DNA of 21,123 nucleotides from Saccoglossus kowalevskii (lineage: Eukaryota; Hemichordata; Enteropneusta; Harrimaniidae), in assembly GCF_000003605.2 (NCBI RefSeq), contig NW_003111475.1, positions 157,632-178,754 on the forward strand, read 5' to 3'. Position 1 is the first letter of the stretch. Each line of letters opens with the position of its first letter. A program made the translations under genes and the position numbers. Below are positions 1 to 11,500 of the stretch, piece after piece. The notes beneath the pieces were generated by a model. The model saw only the letters and a list, made by a program, of their open reading frames with translations, was not told the DNA's origin and ran no database searches.

Positions 1-227
1 TGGCCTCAGGTCATCTAAAACTAATCTTGTTATTGAAACAATTACTTGCCATTATAATAAAAAATTGAGTATGACAACATCAAGCCTCAACCAATGAAAG
101 ACATTGATATTATATATTGCGACCCAGTGTACATACAAAGGTCGTGGATCACAAAAACCTAGGAGATGTCAGTAAAAATCATGGAGTTCCATAATACAAC
201 TACATCTGGCACACGAGTGATAATAAA
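1..227. other. Intergenic AT-rich sequence, nothing recognised
   Basis: No coding region, RNA gene or clear repeat boundary seen before the modular repeat that begins near 228. Confidence 0.4.
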
Positions 228-1122
228 ACAAGCCATTGAAAATGACAGTCCCCGTTAAATTTTTGAAAGTTCTCTTTGTGCTAGTCATATTAAAGCAGAG
301 GGGTTGTCGCAAGAGTGTCCTTGAAACTTGAGTTCCAAGTGGCGTATACAACAGATTGTTTATTTACATCAAAACACGTGTTCCGTGTAGTAGTAATATG
401 GCCAAAAATAAAAACAGCCGTTATTCGGCCATCTTTGATCTGATTATGAAACACACTAATATGTATGATGTATGTGCCAAATACGAATGAAAATGGTACA
501 TAAATTGTGGAAATATAGTAGTAAGGCCAAAAAGTCAGATGGCTGTCAATCGGCCATCCTTGACCAGATTTTGAAACAAATTGTCATGGACATGCATCCT
601 AACATGCATAAAGTACATGTATGTGCCAAATTTGAATGAAAACTGACAGAGCACGTCAAAGATACCTCATAAAAAAACAAAACAAGATGCCTGCCAGTCG
701 ACCATCTTTGATCCAATTGCGAAATAAAATAGTCATGAACATGCAAAGAATGAACGGAATCGGCCCACAGGATTCTGAAATATGACTTTGGACAGACTGA
801 CACACGGACGGACGGACAGACTCAGGAACTCACGAACGGTCTGGGACATGTATCCTAACATGTATGATCTATGTACTAAATTTTAATGACAACTGACAAA
901 GCATGTCCAAAATACAACATTTTCAAAAAACAAGATGGCTGCCAGTCGGCCATTTTGAATCAATCGCTAAACCACTGCATGTGCATATGTCCCACATAAA
1001 GTACTAGACACATGCAAAGAATGAACGGAATCAGTCCACAGGATTCTGAAATTTGACTCTGGACGGGCACACGGACGGATGGAGACCGAATTATAAAGTC
1101 CCTGTTTTCGGACTTCGTTAAA
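228..1122 (+). repeat. Modular dispersed repeat, copy A
   Basis: Starts acaagccattgaaaatgac, then AGTCCCCGTT. It contains degenerate modules with the palindromic core atggctgyca..cggccat followed by tgaaacaaa, catgtatgatgtatgtgcca and a gaatgaacggaatcggyc tail. That tail occurs twice, so part of the element is internally duplicated (about 600-800 and 850-1090). The 3' end has agtccctgttttcggacttcg, half of the terminal hairpin seen intact in copies C and D. It is highly similar to copy C. Open frames across it are not genes. Confidence 0.85.
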
Positions 1123-1619
1123 ATGATATTAAAATTTAGAGTGACTACTTTTCAACATGCACACAAAAACAAGTTTGTGTACTGAAAACAAATGCTTCAG
1201 CACATCTAGTAACCATGGCATATGATGCATGGTTCATATTGTAATGATTTTGACACTTTATAAACAAAATAAAGAAACTATGAAAACACCATCCAATATG
1301 TAATAATCACAACATTTTAATACACATTTCTATTGCCATGACAACACAAATTCTATACTGTACACAAATTCTTTCTACAATGTAATACATTTCATTCCAA
1401 CCCATTTACATGATATGAACTAATAAACCATGCACACCTTGACTTGTTCTGAGCAGCTGATGTGTCTCTTAACACAGAGCAATGTAGATTTTTTTTTAAA
1501 ATTTTTTAGATGTTTTTTTCCCCCAGAAAAAAAAAATAAAAAATTTATGATAGATGCTATGCTTTCTACATCCAGAAAATAATGAACTTGCCTCAGACAT
1601 TCCATCACTACTATAGGAT
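1123..1619. other. Intergenic AT-rich sequence
   Basis: Low-complexity A/T tracts (for example 1490-1545) and no conserved coding pattern on either strand. Confidence 0.4.
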
Positions 1620-1811
1620 TACTGTAAAACCATTTATTTTCACTGACATTTAATATCACTATTTTGATGTTTTGAGCATATTGACTGTGTTTAAATTACG
1701 CAAATTTGTCAAGGAATGTTGAATGTTCACAGAAATTTAGATGAGCAGATTTTACTTATCAGCAAAAATAGTTAAATTAAAACCCAGTGAATAATTAATG
1801 CATTTACAGTA
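1620..1811. mobile_element. MITE-like element, TACTGTAAA inverted ends (192 bp)
   Basis: TACTGTAAA at 1620-1628 is matched by TTTACAGTA at 1803-1811. Complementarity extends inward imperfectly (ccatttattttcactg against cccagtgaataattaatg). No coding capacity. Length and ends agree with the elements at 13971 and 15678, so this is a small non-autonomous family. Confidence 0.7.
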
Positions 1812-2601
1812 CATACAGGCAACATTTCAGCTAGCTGTCCTATTCCTGCCAAAGATTGACCTATGACCCAGGTCACAGTCAAAGGTCAAGTGATGCATTA
1901 TTCTTTAAAGTTATTCTAATCATTAAATTTAAAACCAATTTTATCAAAACATTAAAATTACAAGTATCAGGAATGTATTTTTATCCAGTTCTTAAGTTCA
2001 GGTCTTCACAAAAGTTGTTATGACTATACTACAATCTCCTTATCAAAATATGTATTCAAAAAACATTGTAGCAAACTGCAATCCAGTAATGAACGTAATA
2101 AATATACACAATATATTTCCTGCAATTTTTCATGGATAAAGGATTTGCAAATAAAATCATGAATACATTGCTATTGTAATCAAAAGAGGAATCTGCAGTA
2201 GAGGTCAATTTGTTAAAAACAAGTACCAGTACCATACACAATATTTTCAAATTAAATTAAGTTCAATCGTTTCAAATCGTGCAGACACTAATAACTAACC
2301 AACAGATAACACACTGGTTTGGTAATTCCTTTGTAGTTATTTCGAAATGTTTGTAGTTGTCTTACAATGAATAATCGTAAACAAAGTTAAATGAAACATC
2401 CACTTGTACTTAATATTCAATAAACTTTAGATATAATTATTGTTTCGCATAATTACAATTTATCGACCGTAATAGAGATACTGAATATTTTAATTATATT
2501 ACTAAGTGCAGGAAAATAGAATTATAATTATTTCATCATAAATATACATACAGTTTACACACCTGTAAGGCTTTAAAAAACTAACTTCATAAAAATCACC
2601 A

Positions 2602-2615
2602 ACACCAGAGGACGC
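2602..2615 (+). promoter_or_regulatory. CTCF-like motif
   Basis: acaccagaggacgc agrees with 12 of 14 positions of the CCASYAGRKGGCRS core consensus. Sequence match only. Confidence 0.25.
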
Positions 2616-2709
2616 TGTCTAGGGGTAACATGTTGCAACTATTTGGTATTTAAGGTAACTCTTATAGGCATAATGTATCACAATAAGTGGATTTGGGAAC
2701 CCACTAAAA

Positions 2710-2723
2710 GCGCCATCTAGTGT
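2710..2723 (-). promoter_or_regulatory. CTCF-like motif (best match in window)
   Basis: The minus strand reads ACACTAGATGGCGC, 13 of 14 positions of the CCASYAGRKGGCRS core. It lies about 2.6 kb downstream of the MYO6 stop and faces the plus-strand motif at 2602. Confidence 0.35.
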
Positions 2724-3444
2724 TGTGCATTCATAATCATCCCACTCTCCAAATTGTTTACTAAACCAATAAAAAAACCTGATTTATCTACTAAGGCAAA
2801 AACCTATGAATATTTGTGAATCTTTCTCAAATTTGAATTGCGCACACCTCAGTGTTTCACTGGAACAAATAAAGGGTAAAAACAACTAACACAATAAATT
2901 GCTATTGAAAATTACAAAACAATTATGATTCAAATTTTAAGTAAACTTACTGACATAAAAGAGAAAACTAATAACCTATTTTCAAAAACGTTTTTTGATT
3001 GCACGCAAACATAAAGCAAGGACAGTGTTGATTTCTGGGCTCTTGATTTTAAACAAAATGTCAACATTATTATTTTTCAAATACAGGATTCAAGGATACA
3101 GTTTTTCTGTCATGTCATTATTATTATTATTTGGTTTCATAAAAAATTGAAATAATTTATATTGAACTGAAAAAAATAATGTTCAAGGTGAAATCAAATA
3201 CCAGGACCTCTACACATCCTTAATGGTTACAACAGTTTGGTAGGTAGATACTGCAAATACTGCCAGTTACTGAGATAGTTAAGCTTAGTTAATCATGGTT
3301 GATGAGGTGATGATTGGTAACTGCCAGTTGAAATATAAGAGATTTCAGAGTACTAATACGAGTTAAGATTAATAACTCCCCATCAGCATTGTAAGTTATT
3401 ACCGAAAAAAAAAAAAAAATCACTGTTAATGACATAGTTCCTGT

Positions 3445-4012
3445 TTGTATTATAGATTTGAGATATATATATATGACCTAATGTATGATGTATGTGTGAA
3501 GTTTAATATGGGTCTGTGGAACTGCATTTTTTTTACACAAGATGACTGCCAGTCAGCTATTTTGGATTCAATGGTGAAAAAAATGCATATTCATTTGTCC
3601 GATATGTCTGAAGTATGTGTGAAGCTTGGACTTGATCGGTCCAGGCATGTTGAATATGTAGATCAGGAACTATATTCCTTCAAACAAAATGGCTACCAGA
3701 TAATAATTTTGAGCCAAATCTAAAATCCAGTAAAATTCAATGCTTAAACTAAACCTGTTTACTCACACACTGGTGAGATCTGATTCAGGAACAGCATTTC
3801 TGGCATTAAAATGGCTGCCATTTAGCCATCTTTAAACACATCATGAAACAAATGGATGTGTAAGTGATATGTCTGATATAATGTCTGATGTACGGTATGT
3901 GAAGTTTGAACTTGATTGGCCCATATACGAGTGAGAAATGCCTGGATACAGACAGACACATACACAATCCACAAGATCTTGTATTTCGGACCTCATTGAA
4001 ACAGTACTAATA
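3445..4012 (+). repeat. Modular dispersed repeat, diverged copy B
   Basis: Contains aatgtatgatgtatgtgtga, gatgactgccagtcagctat, ttgatcggtccaggcat and aaaatggctgccatttagcc modules, the same order as in copy D. It ends near 4012 with ttgtatttcggacctc..actaa, a decayed form of the terminal hairpin. The open frames at 3445-3723 and 3841-4125 lie in it and are not genes. Confidence 0.7.
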
Positions 4013-4330
4013 ATTGTGTTTTCAAGAGTAGGAATTAATACCATACAAATAGAAATTCTTTGATTCTTTTCTTCTGTGCTATTAAAAGATTTTTTGTTAT
4101 TGTTTTCACTAAAATAGCTTTTCATTTTTTTTGGGGGGGGGGATAAAAAAGATAATGACCATTTGCCATGATAGCGTTGACAGGCTGTGCCAAAAACTTA
4201 CACACACACAGCACAATGAACATCGATAGATCTTTGCAGAAAGTACATGAACCTGTCAAAAAATAAACAGCCTGTTTTATTTTTTCATGATTCTCTTGAT
4301 ATGAAATATATTTGTGCCATGTTATGTATA

Positions 4331-5111
4331 ACAAGTCATTGAAAATGACACAGTCCCCATTAAATTGTTGAAAGTTCTCTTTGTGCTTGTCATAGTAAAG
4401 CGGAGGGGTTGTTGCGAGCGTGTCCTTGAAACTTGAGTTCCAAGTGGCGTATACAACAGATTGTTTATTTACATCAAAACATGTGTTCCGTGTATTATAT
4501 GGCCAAAAATAAAAACAGCCGTTATTCGGTCATCTTTGATCTGATTATGAAACACACTGACATGTATGATGTATGTGCCAAATACAAATGAAAATGGTAC
4601 ATAAATGCGGAAATATAGTAGTGAGGCCAAAATGTCAGATGGCTGTCAATCGGCCATCCTTGACCAGATTTTGAAACAAATTGTCATGGACATGCATCCT
4701 ATCATGTATAAAGTACATGTATGTGCCAAATTTGAATTAAAACTGACAGAGCACGTTCAAGATACCGCATAAAAAATAAAGAACAAGATGCCTGCCAGTT
4801 GACCATCTATGATCCAATTGCGAAATAAATCGTCATGGACATGTATCCTAACATGTATAATCTATGTACCAAGTTTGAATGAAAACTGACAAAGCATGTC
4901 CAAAATACAACATTTTAGAAAAACAAAATGGCTGCCAGTCGGCCATTTTAAATTGAATCGCTAAACCACTGGGGCATATGTCCCACATAAAGTACTAGGC
5001 ACATGCAAAGAATGAACGGAATCGGTCCAAGGGATTCTGAGATATGACTCCGGACGGACGGAGACCGAATTATAAGTCCCCGTTTTCGGACTTCGTCCAA
5101 ACGGGGACTAA
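4331..5111 (+). repeat. Modular dispersed repeat, copy C, with intact terminal hairpin
   Basis: Begins acaagtcattgaaaatgac and is collinear with copy A for almost its whole length, lacking the internal duplication. The 3' end holds GTCCCCGTTTTCGGAC (5076-5091), TTC, then GTCCAAACGGGGAC (5095-5108), a hairpin with a two-base bulge, followed by TAAAAA. AGTCCCCRTT near the 5' end (about 4352) and AACGGGGACT at the 3' end form short inverted ends. Confidence 0.85.
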
Positions 5112-5346
5112 AAAGTAATAGTCTCGACTAAAAAAATACAATTTTAAAATTTTTTGAATCATTATGAATATTTGTTGATAATTAACTGGGTGCATGAATT
5201 GAGTTATCACAATAGCAATGCTTGATATGTTAGAGTTAATAACTTTTTTAACTAGCAGTAACCATTCAAACAACCTAAACTAACCATTGGTATTATATAA
5301 ACTTTAGTAAAAATGGCAGGTAAATAAGATGACAGTGTAGGCTTCC
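5112..5346 (-). other. MYO6 proximal 3' UTR, no canonical poly(A) signal
   Basis: About 235 nt of AT-rich sequence lie between the stop codon and the modular repeat that ends near 5111. Scanning the minus strand I find no AATAAA or ATTAAA here. The first minus-strand AATAAA is at 4469-4464, inside the repeat copy, with another at 4281-4276. The real cleavage site is unknown. Confidence 0.45.
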
Positions 5347-5534
5347 TTAGTGTAATTTTTGAGTGGCGTATGTCTGCCTGGCTTGTTTGTTTTGCACCGC
5401 TAGAAGTAAATACTGTCGTCCACCATTCTTATCCCACTCTTGTTCAAACTCTCGCTCCAGTATCTCAGCACCACGTTTACGTGTCAGACCAGTCTCATCT
5501 AAACTCAGCTCACACATCTGCATGTCATCTTTAC
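5347..5534 (-). CDS. MYO6: MYO6 terminal coding exon 15 of window
   Basis: Completes Gly716, then residues 717-777 and the TAA at 5349-5347. The acceptor is ctgccag. [20 protein letters not shown] and [13 protein letters not shown] match the vertebrate C-terminus, and the end [12 protein letters not shown] corresponds to human RQARPTYATAMLQSLLK, a few residues shorter. Open frames on the plus strand here are shadows of this exon. Confidence 0.96.
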
Positions 5535-8500
5535 CTGGCAGGAGAAGGGACAATAATTATTCACATAAAATTTTGCTCATATTGCTCATGAAGGTAAAAC
5601 ATGGAATTAGAGCATGACCTCACCAAAGGTCACACATCCTGGCATTTTATTCATGACCCGTAAAAGTCATACATCCTGGTATTTTATGCATGACCCCCTA
5701 AAGGTCATACATCCTGGTATTTTATGCATGACCCCCTAAAGGTCACACATCCTGATATTTTATGCATGACCCCCAAAAGGTCACACATCCTGGTATTTCT
5801 GGTATTTTATGCCAGACATCCTAAATGTCATACATGCTGGTACTTCATGTACCCCCCCCCCCCCCCCAAAAAAAAAACACATTCTGGTATGTCTGGGTGT
5901 AGACTTTCTATAAACAAGAAGAAAGTACCAGGATGTACACACATGTCACACAGACTTTTTCACACGTCATACAAACAACTGTAAGGTATTCCTTTTTATT
6001 GTTGAGCGAAAGTGGAATAAAAAATAGTCTCAACAACTGCTGATAAAACTATAGTTGATGATGGATAATAAACTGTTTACTGTATTAATCTTCCAGGTAC
6101 TGGTACCATCAGGAATCCATCAGTCAAATAAATATGCTGGCCCTGAACATGCATAACAAATAATAATTTACCTGCAACAAGCAATACTGGTTGTTTATCA
6201 GGATGTACTTCCATTTGTCTAGCAATCCAGGGTCCGTCAAAGTGAGCGTACCACCATCCTTTCTTTTTGAACTCAGGATCTTTATGCTGGTCACTGGGAC
6301 GTACAAATGGCACACGGAAAAATCGTTGTTCATTGTTGACTGGCGCAACTGGCTTCTTGACAGGAGCAGCTTGTGTTGGTAATGGTATCGGGATGAGTGG
6401 ACCCATTTCTTGCTGCTCTGTTGCTGTAAGGCGAAATGTGGGAAGGTGTAGAATTAACTTTCAATACAAACTATATTGACAATACACCCAAAGAAGGTTT
6501 CTTGGCTACAAAATTGCATAATTTTCACTGAAATTTTTGTTGCTTGCAAAATTAAAGTTACAGTTTTATCGGTACTCACATCTGATCAATTATATGGTGT
6601 GTGTATATCAGTTTATTCAGATAATACCACATTTGCTCTAATAGAAGCAAATCTCGCTGGCATTTAATTTTACTATTTTGAGTAATTTCATTGGGTTTTA
6701 AGTTCACAAATTTGGCATAGAAACAATGCGTTCTATTATTCTACATTATTTATTTTTTTAATGAAAATAGCAAAATTAAAAACCAATAAATAATGAATGA
6801 GTTTACAGTATAAACCAAAAATTGGGTTTGTATATCGACTCATCAAATTACCTATGACTTATTGGGTTTGTATATCGACTCATCAAATTACCTATGACTT
6901 ATTGGGTTTGTATATCGACTCATCAAATTACCTATGACTTATTGGGTTTGTATATCGACTCATCAAATTACCTATGACTTATTGGGTTTGTATATCGACT
7001 CATCAAATTACCTATGACTTATTGGGTTTGTATATCGACTCATCAAATTACCTATGACTTATTGGGTTTGTATATCGACTCATCAAATTACCTATGACTT
7101 ATTGGGTTTGTATATCGACTCATCAAATTACCTATGACTTATTGGGTTTGTATATCGACTCATCAAATTACCTATGACTTATTGGGTTTGTATATCGACT
7201 CATCAAATTACCTATGACTTATTGTGACCATACAAACAACAGTATGTTATATGGACTTGTACATCAGCACAAATATGGTATGGTTAATTTGACTATTGGG
7301 TACAATTATAATATGCAGAGACATAGTAGACATTATATTGTAGTTGGTAATAGGATTATTGTTGATTATCCAGAGTTTGTCCCATAACAAAACAGAACAG
7401 GGATTTACTGATAAAATTATACAGGTGAACATGAACTTTACAATTCTAAATTCAGAAAAAAACGTTCTATGTTAACACCAAACTCGTCCAAATTGGCGTC
7501 CATACTCTCGGAAAACTACATTGGTACAACACAGCATTCTGATTGGTTATAACAGACTTAACCTATCAAGTGCTATTGCAGGTCAAATCGTGCATGAAAA
7601 CATGGCGGAAATTGTTTTGTATCGGGAAAACAAAGATAATGATGAACATCTTGATTTTTACTGTTTTCCCACAGCCCATTCATAATTTTTACATTGTAAA
7701 TTCTGCAATTCTTGTACATAAATAATATTTTAATAAAATGTGCATCTTTATTGTGACTATTTCTGTTTCTTCATTGTAAACATGTTGTAGAATTCATTCC
7801 CTAAAGAAACTCTCTAATCTGGCACTTGGTGATGTAAAATTGTCATTTGCATGTTTTTTTGGGGAGAGGGGGGGATGCTTAGTCAAGATGCTTAATTTTG
7901 AAGCTAAGTATGCTGGAAGCAAAGTCAAACAAATATGGTAGATACTTTTCAATTAAATTTACTACGTACCAGTATCAATAATTGACTTAGGAGCCCTCTG
8001 ATCGGCAGTTTCGTTCTTTACATTACGTTTTCTGTTCTTAGACTTCCATGCATGGTAAACTTTAAGACGACGATGGAACTCTTCTCGACAAGATTCAAGC
8101 ATGTCAATCTCTGGAAAACAAACGTGAATATTTAACAGAATGTACCCCAACAGGGTCAAGTGATTGACCAATGAAAACAGTACAAGCTTATTGAAAATAT
8201 CCACATATGGTACAGAAGACCTCAAGTAATATTACTTCTACACATTTTTAGTCAAGTTTATGTCATGGGTGAATTTACGATTTACACGTAAGACAAAATA
8301 CACTGGGCTACAGCGACACAATTTTTTTAAGCAACTTGTTACTTACCACATGATGTATTTATAGCATCTCTAAGTTCAGCATACTTCCATTTACCAAGGT
8401 CATATCTCTTCAGTAAGTTGGTTTGCTTTTGAGCAACCACCTGTTCCGATCTAAGTAATGAAAATATAGACATGAATGTACATACATGTTATCAATATCA

Positions 8501-11500
8501 CTCAAATGCTATTGAAATATCAATTCATTAAACCCTTATCTGGTCAATTCAATGTACATATAAAAATACATGGAAATAGCAGGACAAGGGTTAAAATTTG
8601 TACCACTGAAACTTCAACAGGTCAGACCCAATAAACAACTTGCTCCAGGGATTTGCCGTTTTAAAATTTCTATATGTATTTTTTTTAAAGTTTGTGACGT
8701 TTTGCTCGGTCATTGGAGGCCTGTTGCTTGATATGGAAATACAAGATTTGAGTTTATACAAACGACAAAGCTTTTTCAGACCATGATTTTCCAACCAGAT
8801 TTAATTCTATATGTTTTTTTAGAAATAGTCTCTGATTTCATTTAGAAATAGTCTCTGATTTCATTTAGAAATAGTCTCTGATTTCATTTAGAAATAGTCT
8901 CTGATTTCATTTAGAGTGTCTTGCGCATTTCATGAGATAACAATTTTTATTCTTCATAAATTCAAAATTTGCTCACGGCTCTAGGATTTTCTCTTGAAAA
9001 ATCCACGAAGCAAGTATTATTTTGGGGTCTGGTCGTACAGAAATATAATGAATTCTATGATAAGTATGATATTTATTATAACACAAGGTCTATCACCATA
9101 ACTTCCAATGGTGTATACTACATTATGCTTCAATGATTCCTGAAATGATAACCGTTACAACTCATGATGAAATGTTCCACAGGTGACCTTTGACCTCAGG
9201 GATAACAATTTGACATAGAATGAAATTAGAATGAGAATGGATATGTTTGTTAGAAAGTGGTACATTGTATAACATCATTATGTTAAGTGATCATTGATTG
9301 TATGAAAAAGGCTGGCAGTATAAAATATTAGTTTTGTTTAGGAATCTAATGATAGTAGGTTATATTTCAGATTGCAAATTGCCGAAAAAAAATCAAAAAT
9401 ATAATCATGAGTTTTCTTGATGGAATGAATAGAAAAATAATGTAAACTGCATGATTTTCACTTGTCAGGAAATGAAAGCAGTTTACAGTAGTTATTTCCA
9501 TGGAAATAATTATAATTGTTTTCCCACTTAAATTTATAGTTTGATATAAAATATTGAAAAAATATCAATTTTACTACTGCTTTTACTACTATGATGATTT
9601 TATAATATGCACAGTAAGAGCATTAATTTTCCCAATTAGTTAGTTTCAGCATATTTACAGATTTTTAACAGTAAAACAGCAAGTTCTATTGTATAATCAG
9701 TTAAGTATTTATACATAACACGTATGGCACAATGCTACATGTAACCACATGAAGTGAACACAATCATTATATCACCAACATTTTTTATATAATTTTGCAC
9801 ATTATATGTGTTTTTCTACAATTTAGTTACTTATAGACCAAATAAACCTAATTTCAAATTGTCAACTAGTTTTGATACAAATTTTTGAAAAAATATGGTT
9901 TATTTTGTAAGAAGTGATTAAAGTTGATTGTGGGGTTGAAAGGTCAATGTTGTTATGAATAATGAGTATTTAGTATGAAAGTTAATTTGTTTTAATTTGT
10001 TTGTTAGAATTGTTAGCACCTTGGGGAAGCCTGCATTGGTTGCATAGCTTGCATTGGAGATATCGGCTGCATGGGAGACACCGCTGGTGTAATGCTGGAG
10101 AAAAGTAAAGTGAAAACAAAGACAAAGAAAAAAAAATATTCATAGATTTGTTAAATCAGATATAAATAACAGATGCTGGTAGACACATGCAATACCAAGA
10201 ACAGGTTAGTACAAGTACACATAGGCATAGGAAAAAATGAAAAAATAAAAATAAATAAATAACAAAAAAATATCAAAGAGACAGGTGTTGTTGAAATTGT
10301 TAACATTGTTGACCAATTCTGTTAGTTGCCGTAGGTTACGCGAGTTGTTAGACAACAATGAAGGGTAAAAACAAAATTATTTAACAATATGCTATAATCA
10401 TAAGCTAGAGGGCGCTATACAAGTAGTGAAAGTAAACATAACTTAGAGGGCGCTGTACGCACAGAGGAGGGATGTTACAGTGGTATTAAAGTTGTTACTA
10501 ATACAATATTTGGTTTGTTGTTTTCTTAATTCTATCTTTGCACTACAACAAAAAAAAACAAGTTTCTTGCAGAGTAGTTGATTAGCATATTGCCTACCTT
10601 TGCAGGGGCTCTTCTTGTACCACTTCGGCCTCATTTTCCTGTGCAAGACGCAATGCAAGCTCATAATCACGTCGCTCCTGTTCCAACTGAGTTTGTCTGA
10701 AGCGAAAGAAATGTGAACATTATAGAGATACATGAAGAGAATTTGATGACAAGATCCAGTTATGATTTTAAATTATTAGTATACATTTTATTAAATTTAT
10801 CAGTAACAAATCTACATTAGACATCCAGATATCTTCGTCATATTAATGAGATTCATTGTACCGGATTCTGCCGTAAATTCGCCCAGGGCAGTTAAACGGC
10901 AGTTCGGGTTTTTAAAAAAAATAGAATGGGACCAAGAAACCACCCAAGGCGATTTTTCGGCAGTGTTTTAAGGTATTATTTTAATCTTTTCTGATGCCTA
11001 AAAGTTTCGCCCTAGTCATTGACGCTTATTCAAGAGTATTGATGTTTATTGCAACTAGCGTGAATGGGTTAGCTTCGTTTCGACAATAAGCTGTTATCGC
11101 TGTAAACAATGTTAAATTATTCTTCAAATGCTCAGTTTATCTTTTGAAAACAACTAATATTTGTTATTTAAAAACAAATCATGCCGCTTTCCCATCAAAA
11201 TCCAAGCAAAAGATCGTACAACAACATCGCCAAATCTCTTCCGTGCTGCATTCAATAAATTAACATATTTAAATGAGCTATGGTAATTTTAACATGTTGG
11301 CATCATCCATCCTTTTTCATTGATTAATTATCGATTTGACCTATCAGGTCAAAGAACACCATTTCAGGTCAAAACATTGCGGATATTCATTTCTACAGCA
11401 TCAAGTGTTGAAAATGCGATCGGAATCAGTCACTTACGATGGAATAAGTTGAAATTTATTTGCATTTCATAACAATTCAACGAATTTATTTTTTGTACGT

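Larger units (their letters stand above)
1812..3444. other. Intergenic region without recognised gene
   Basis: AT-rich, with no open frame showing conserved protein features. It contains AGGTCA-type half-sites around 1855-1892 (tgaccc, aggtca, aaggtca), two CTCF-like motifs (2602-2615, 2710-2723), and a poly(A) tract at 3404-3419. Confidence 0.4.

Noticed and set aside
4331-5111. Helitron, because of a 3' hairpin followed by CTAA
   Set aside because: The hairpin runs directly into CTAA instead of ending about 10 bp before it, there is no 5' TC start, and the ends are inverted repeats.
5363-5617. Plus-strand open frames over the terminal exon
   Set aside because: They are shadows of the conserved MYO6 C-terminal exon; no conserved protein pattern on the plus strand.
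5724-5984. 86-codon plus-strand open frame with repeated HPDILCM-like units
   Set aside because: It is a translation of the 38-bp tandem array plus the poly-C tract.
6821-7224. Possible CRISPR array because of identical 40-bp repeats
   Set aside because: Units are directly adjacent with no spacers, the DNA is eukaryotic and the array is intronic.
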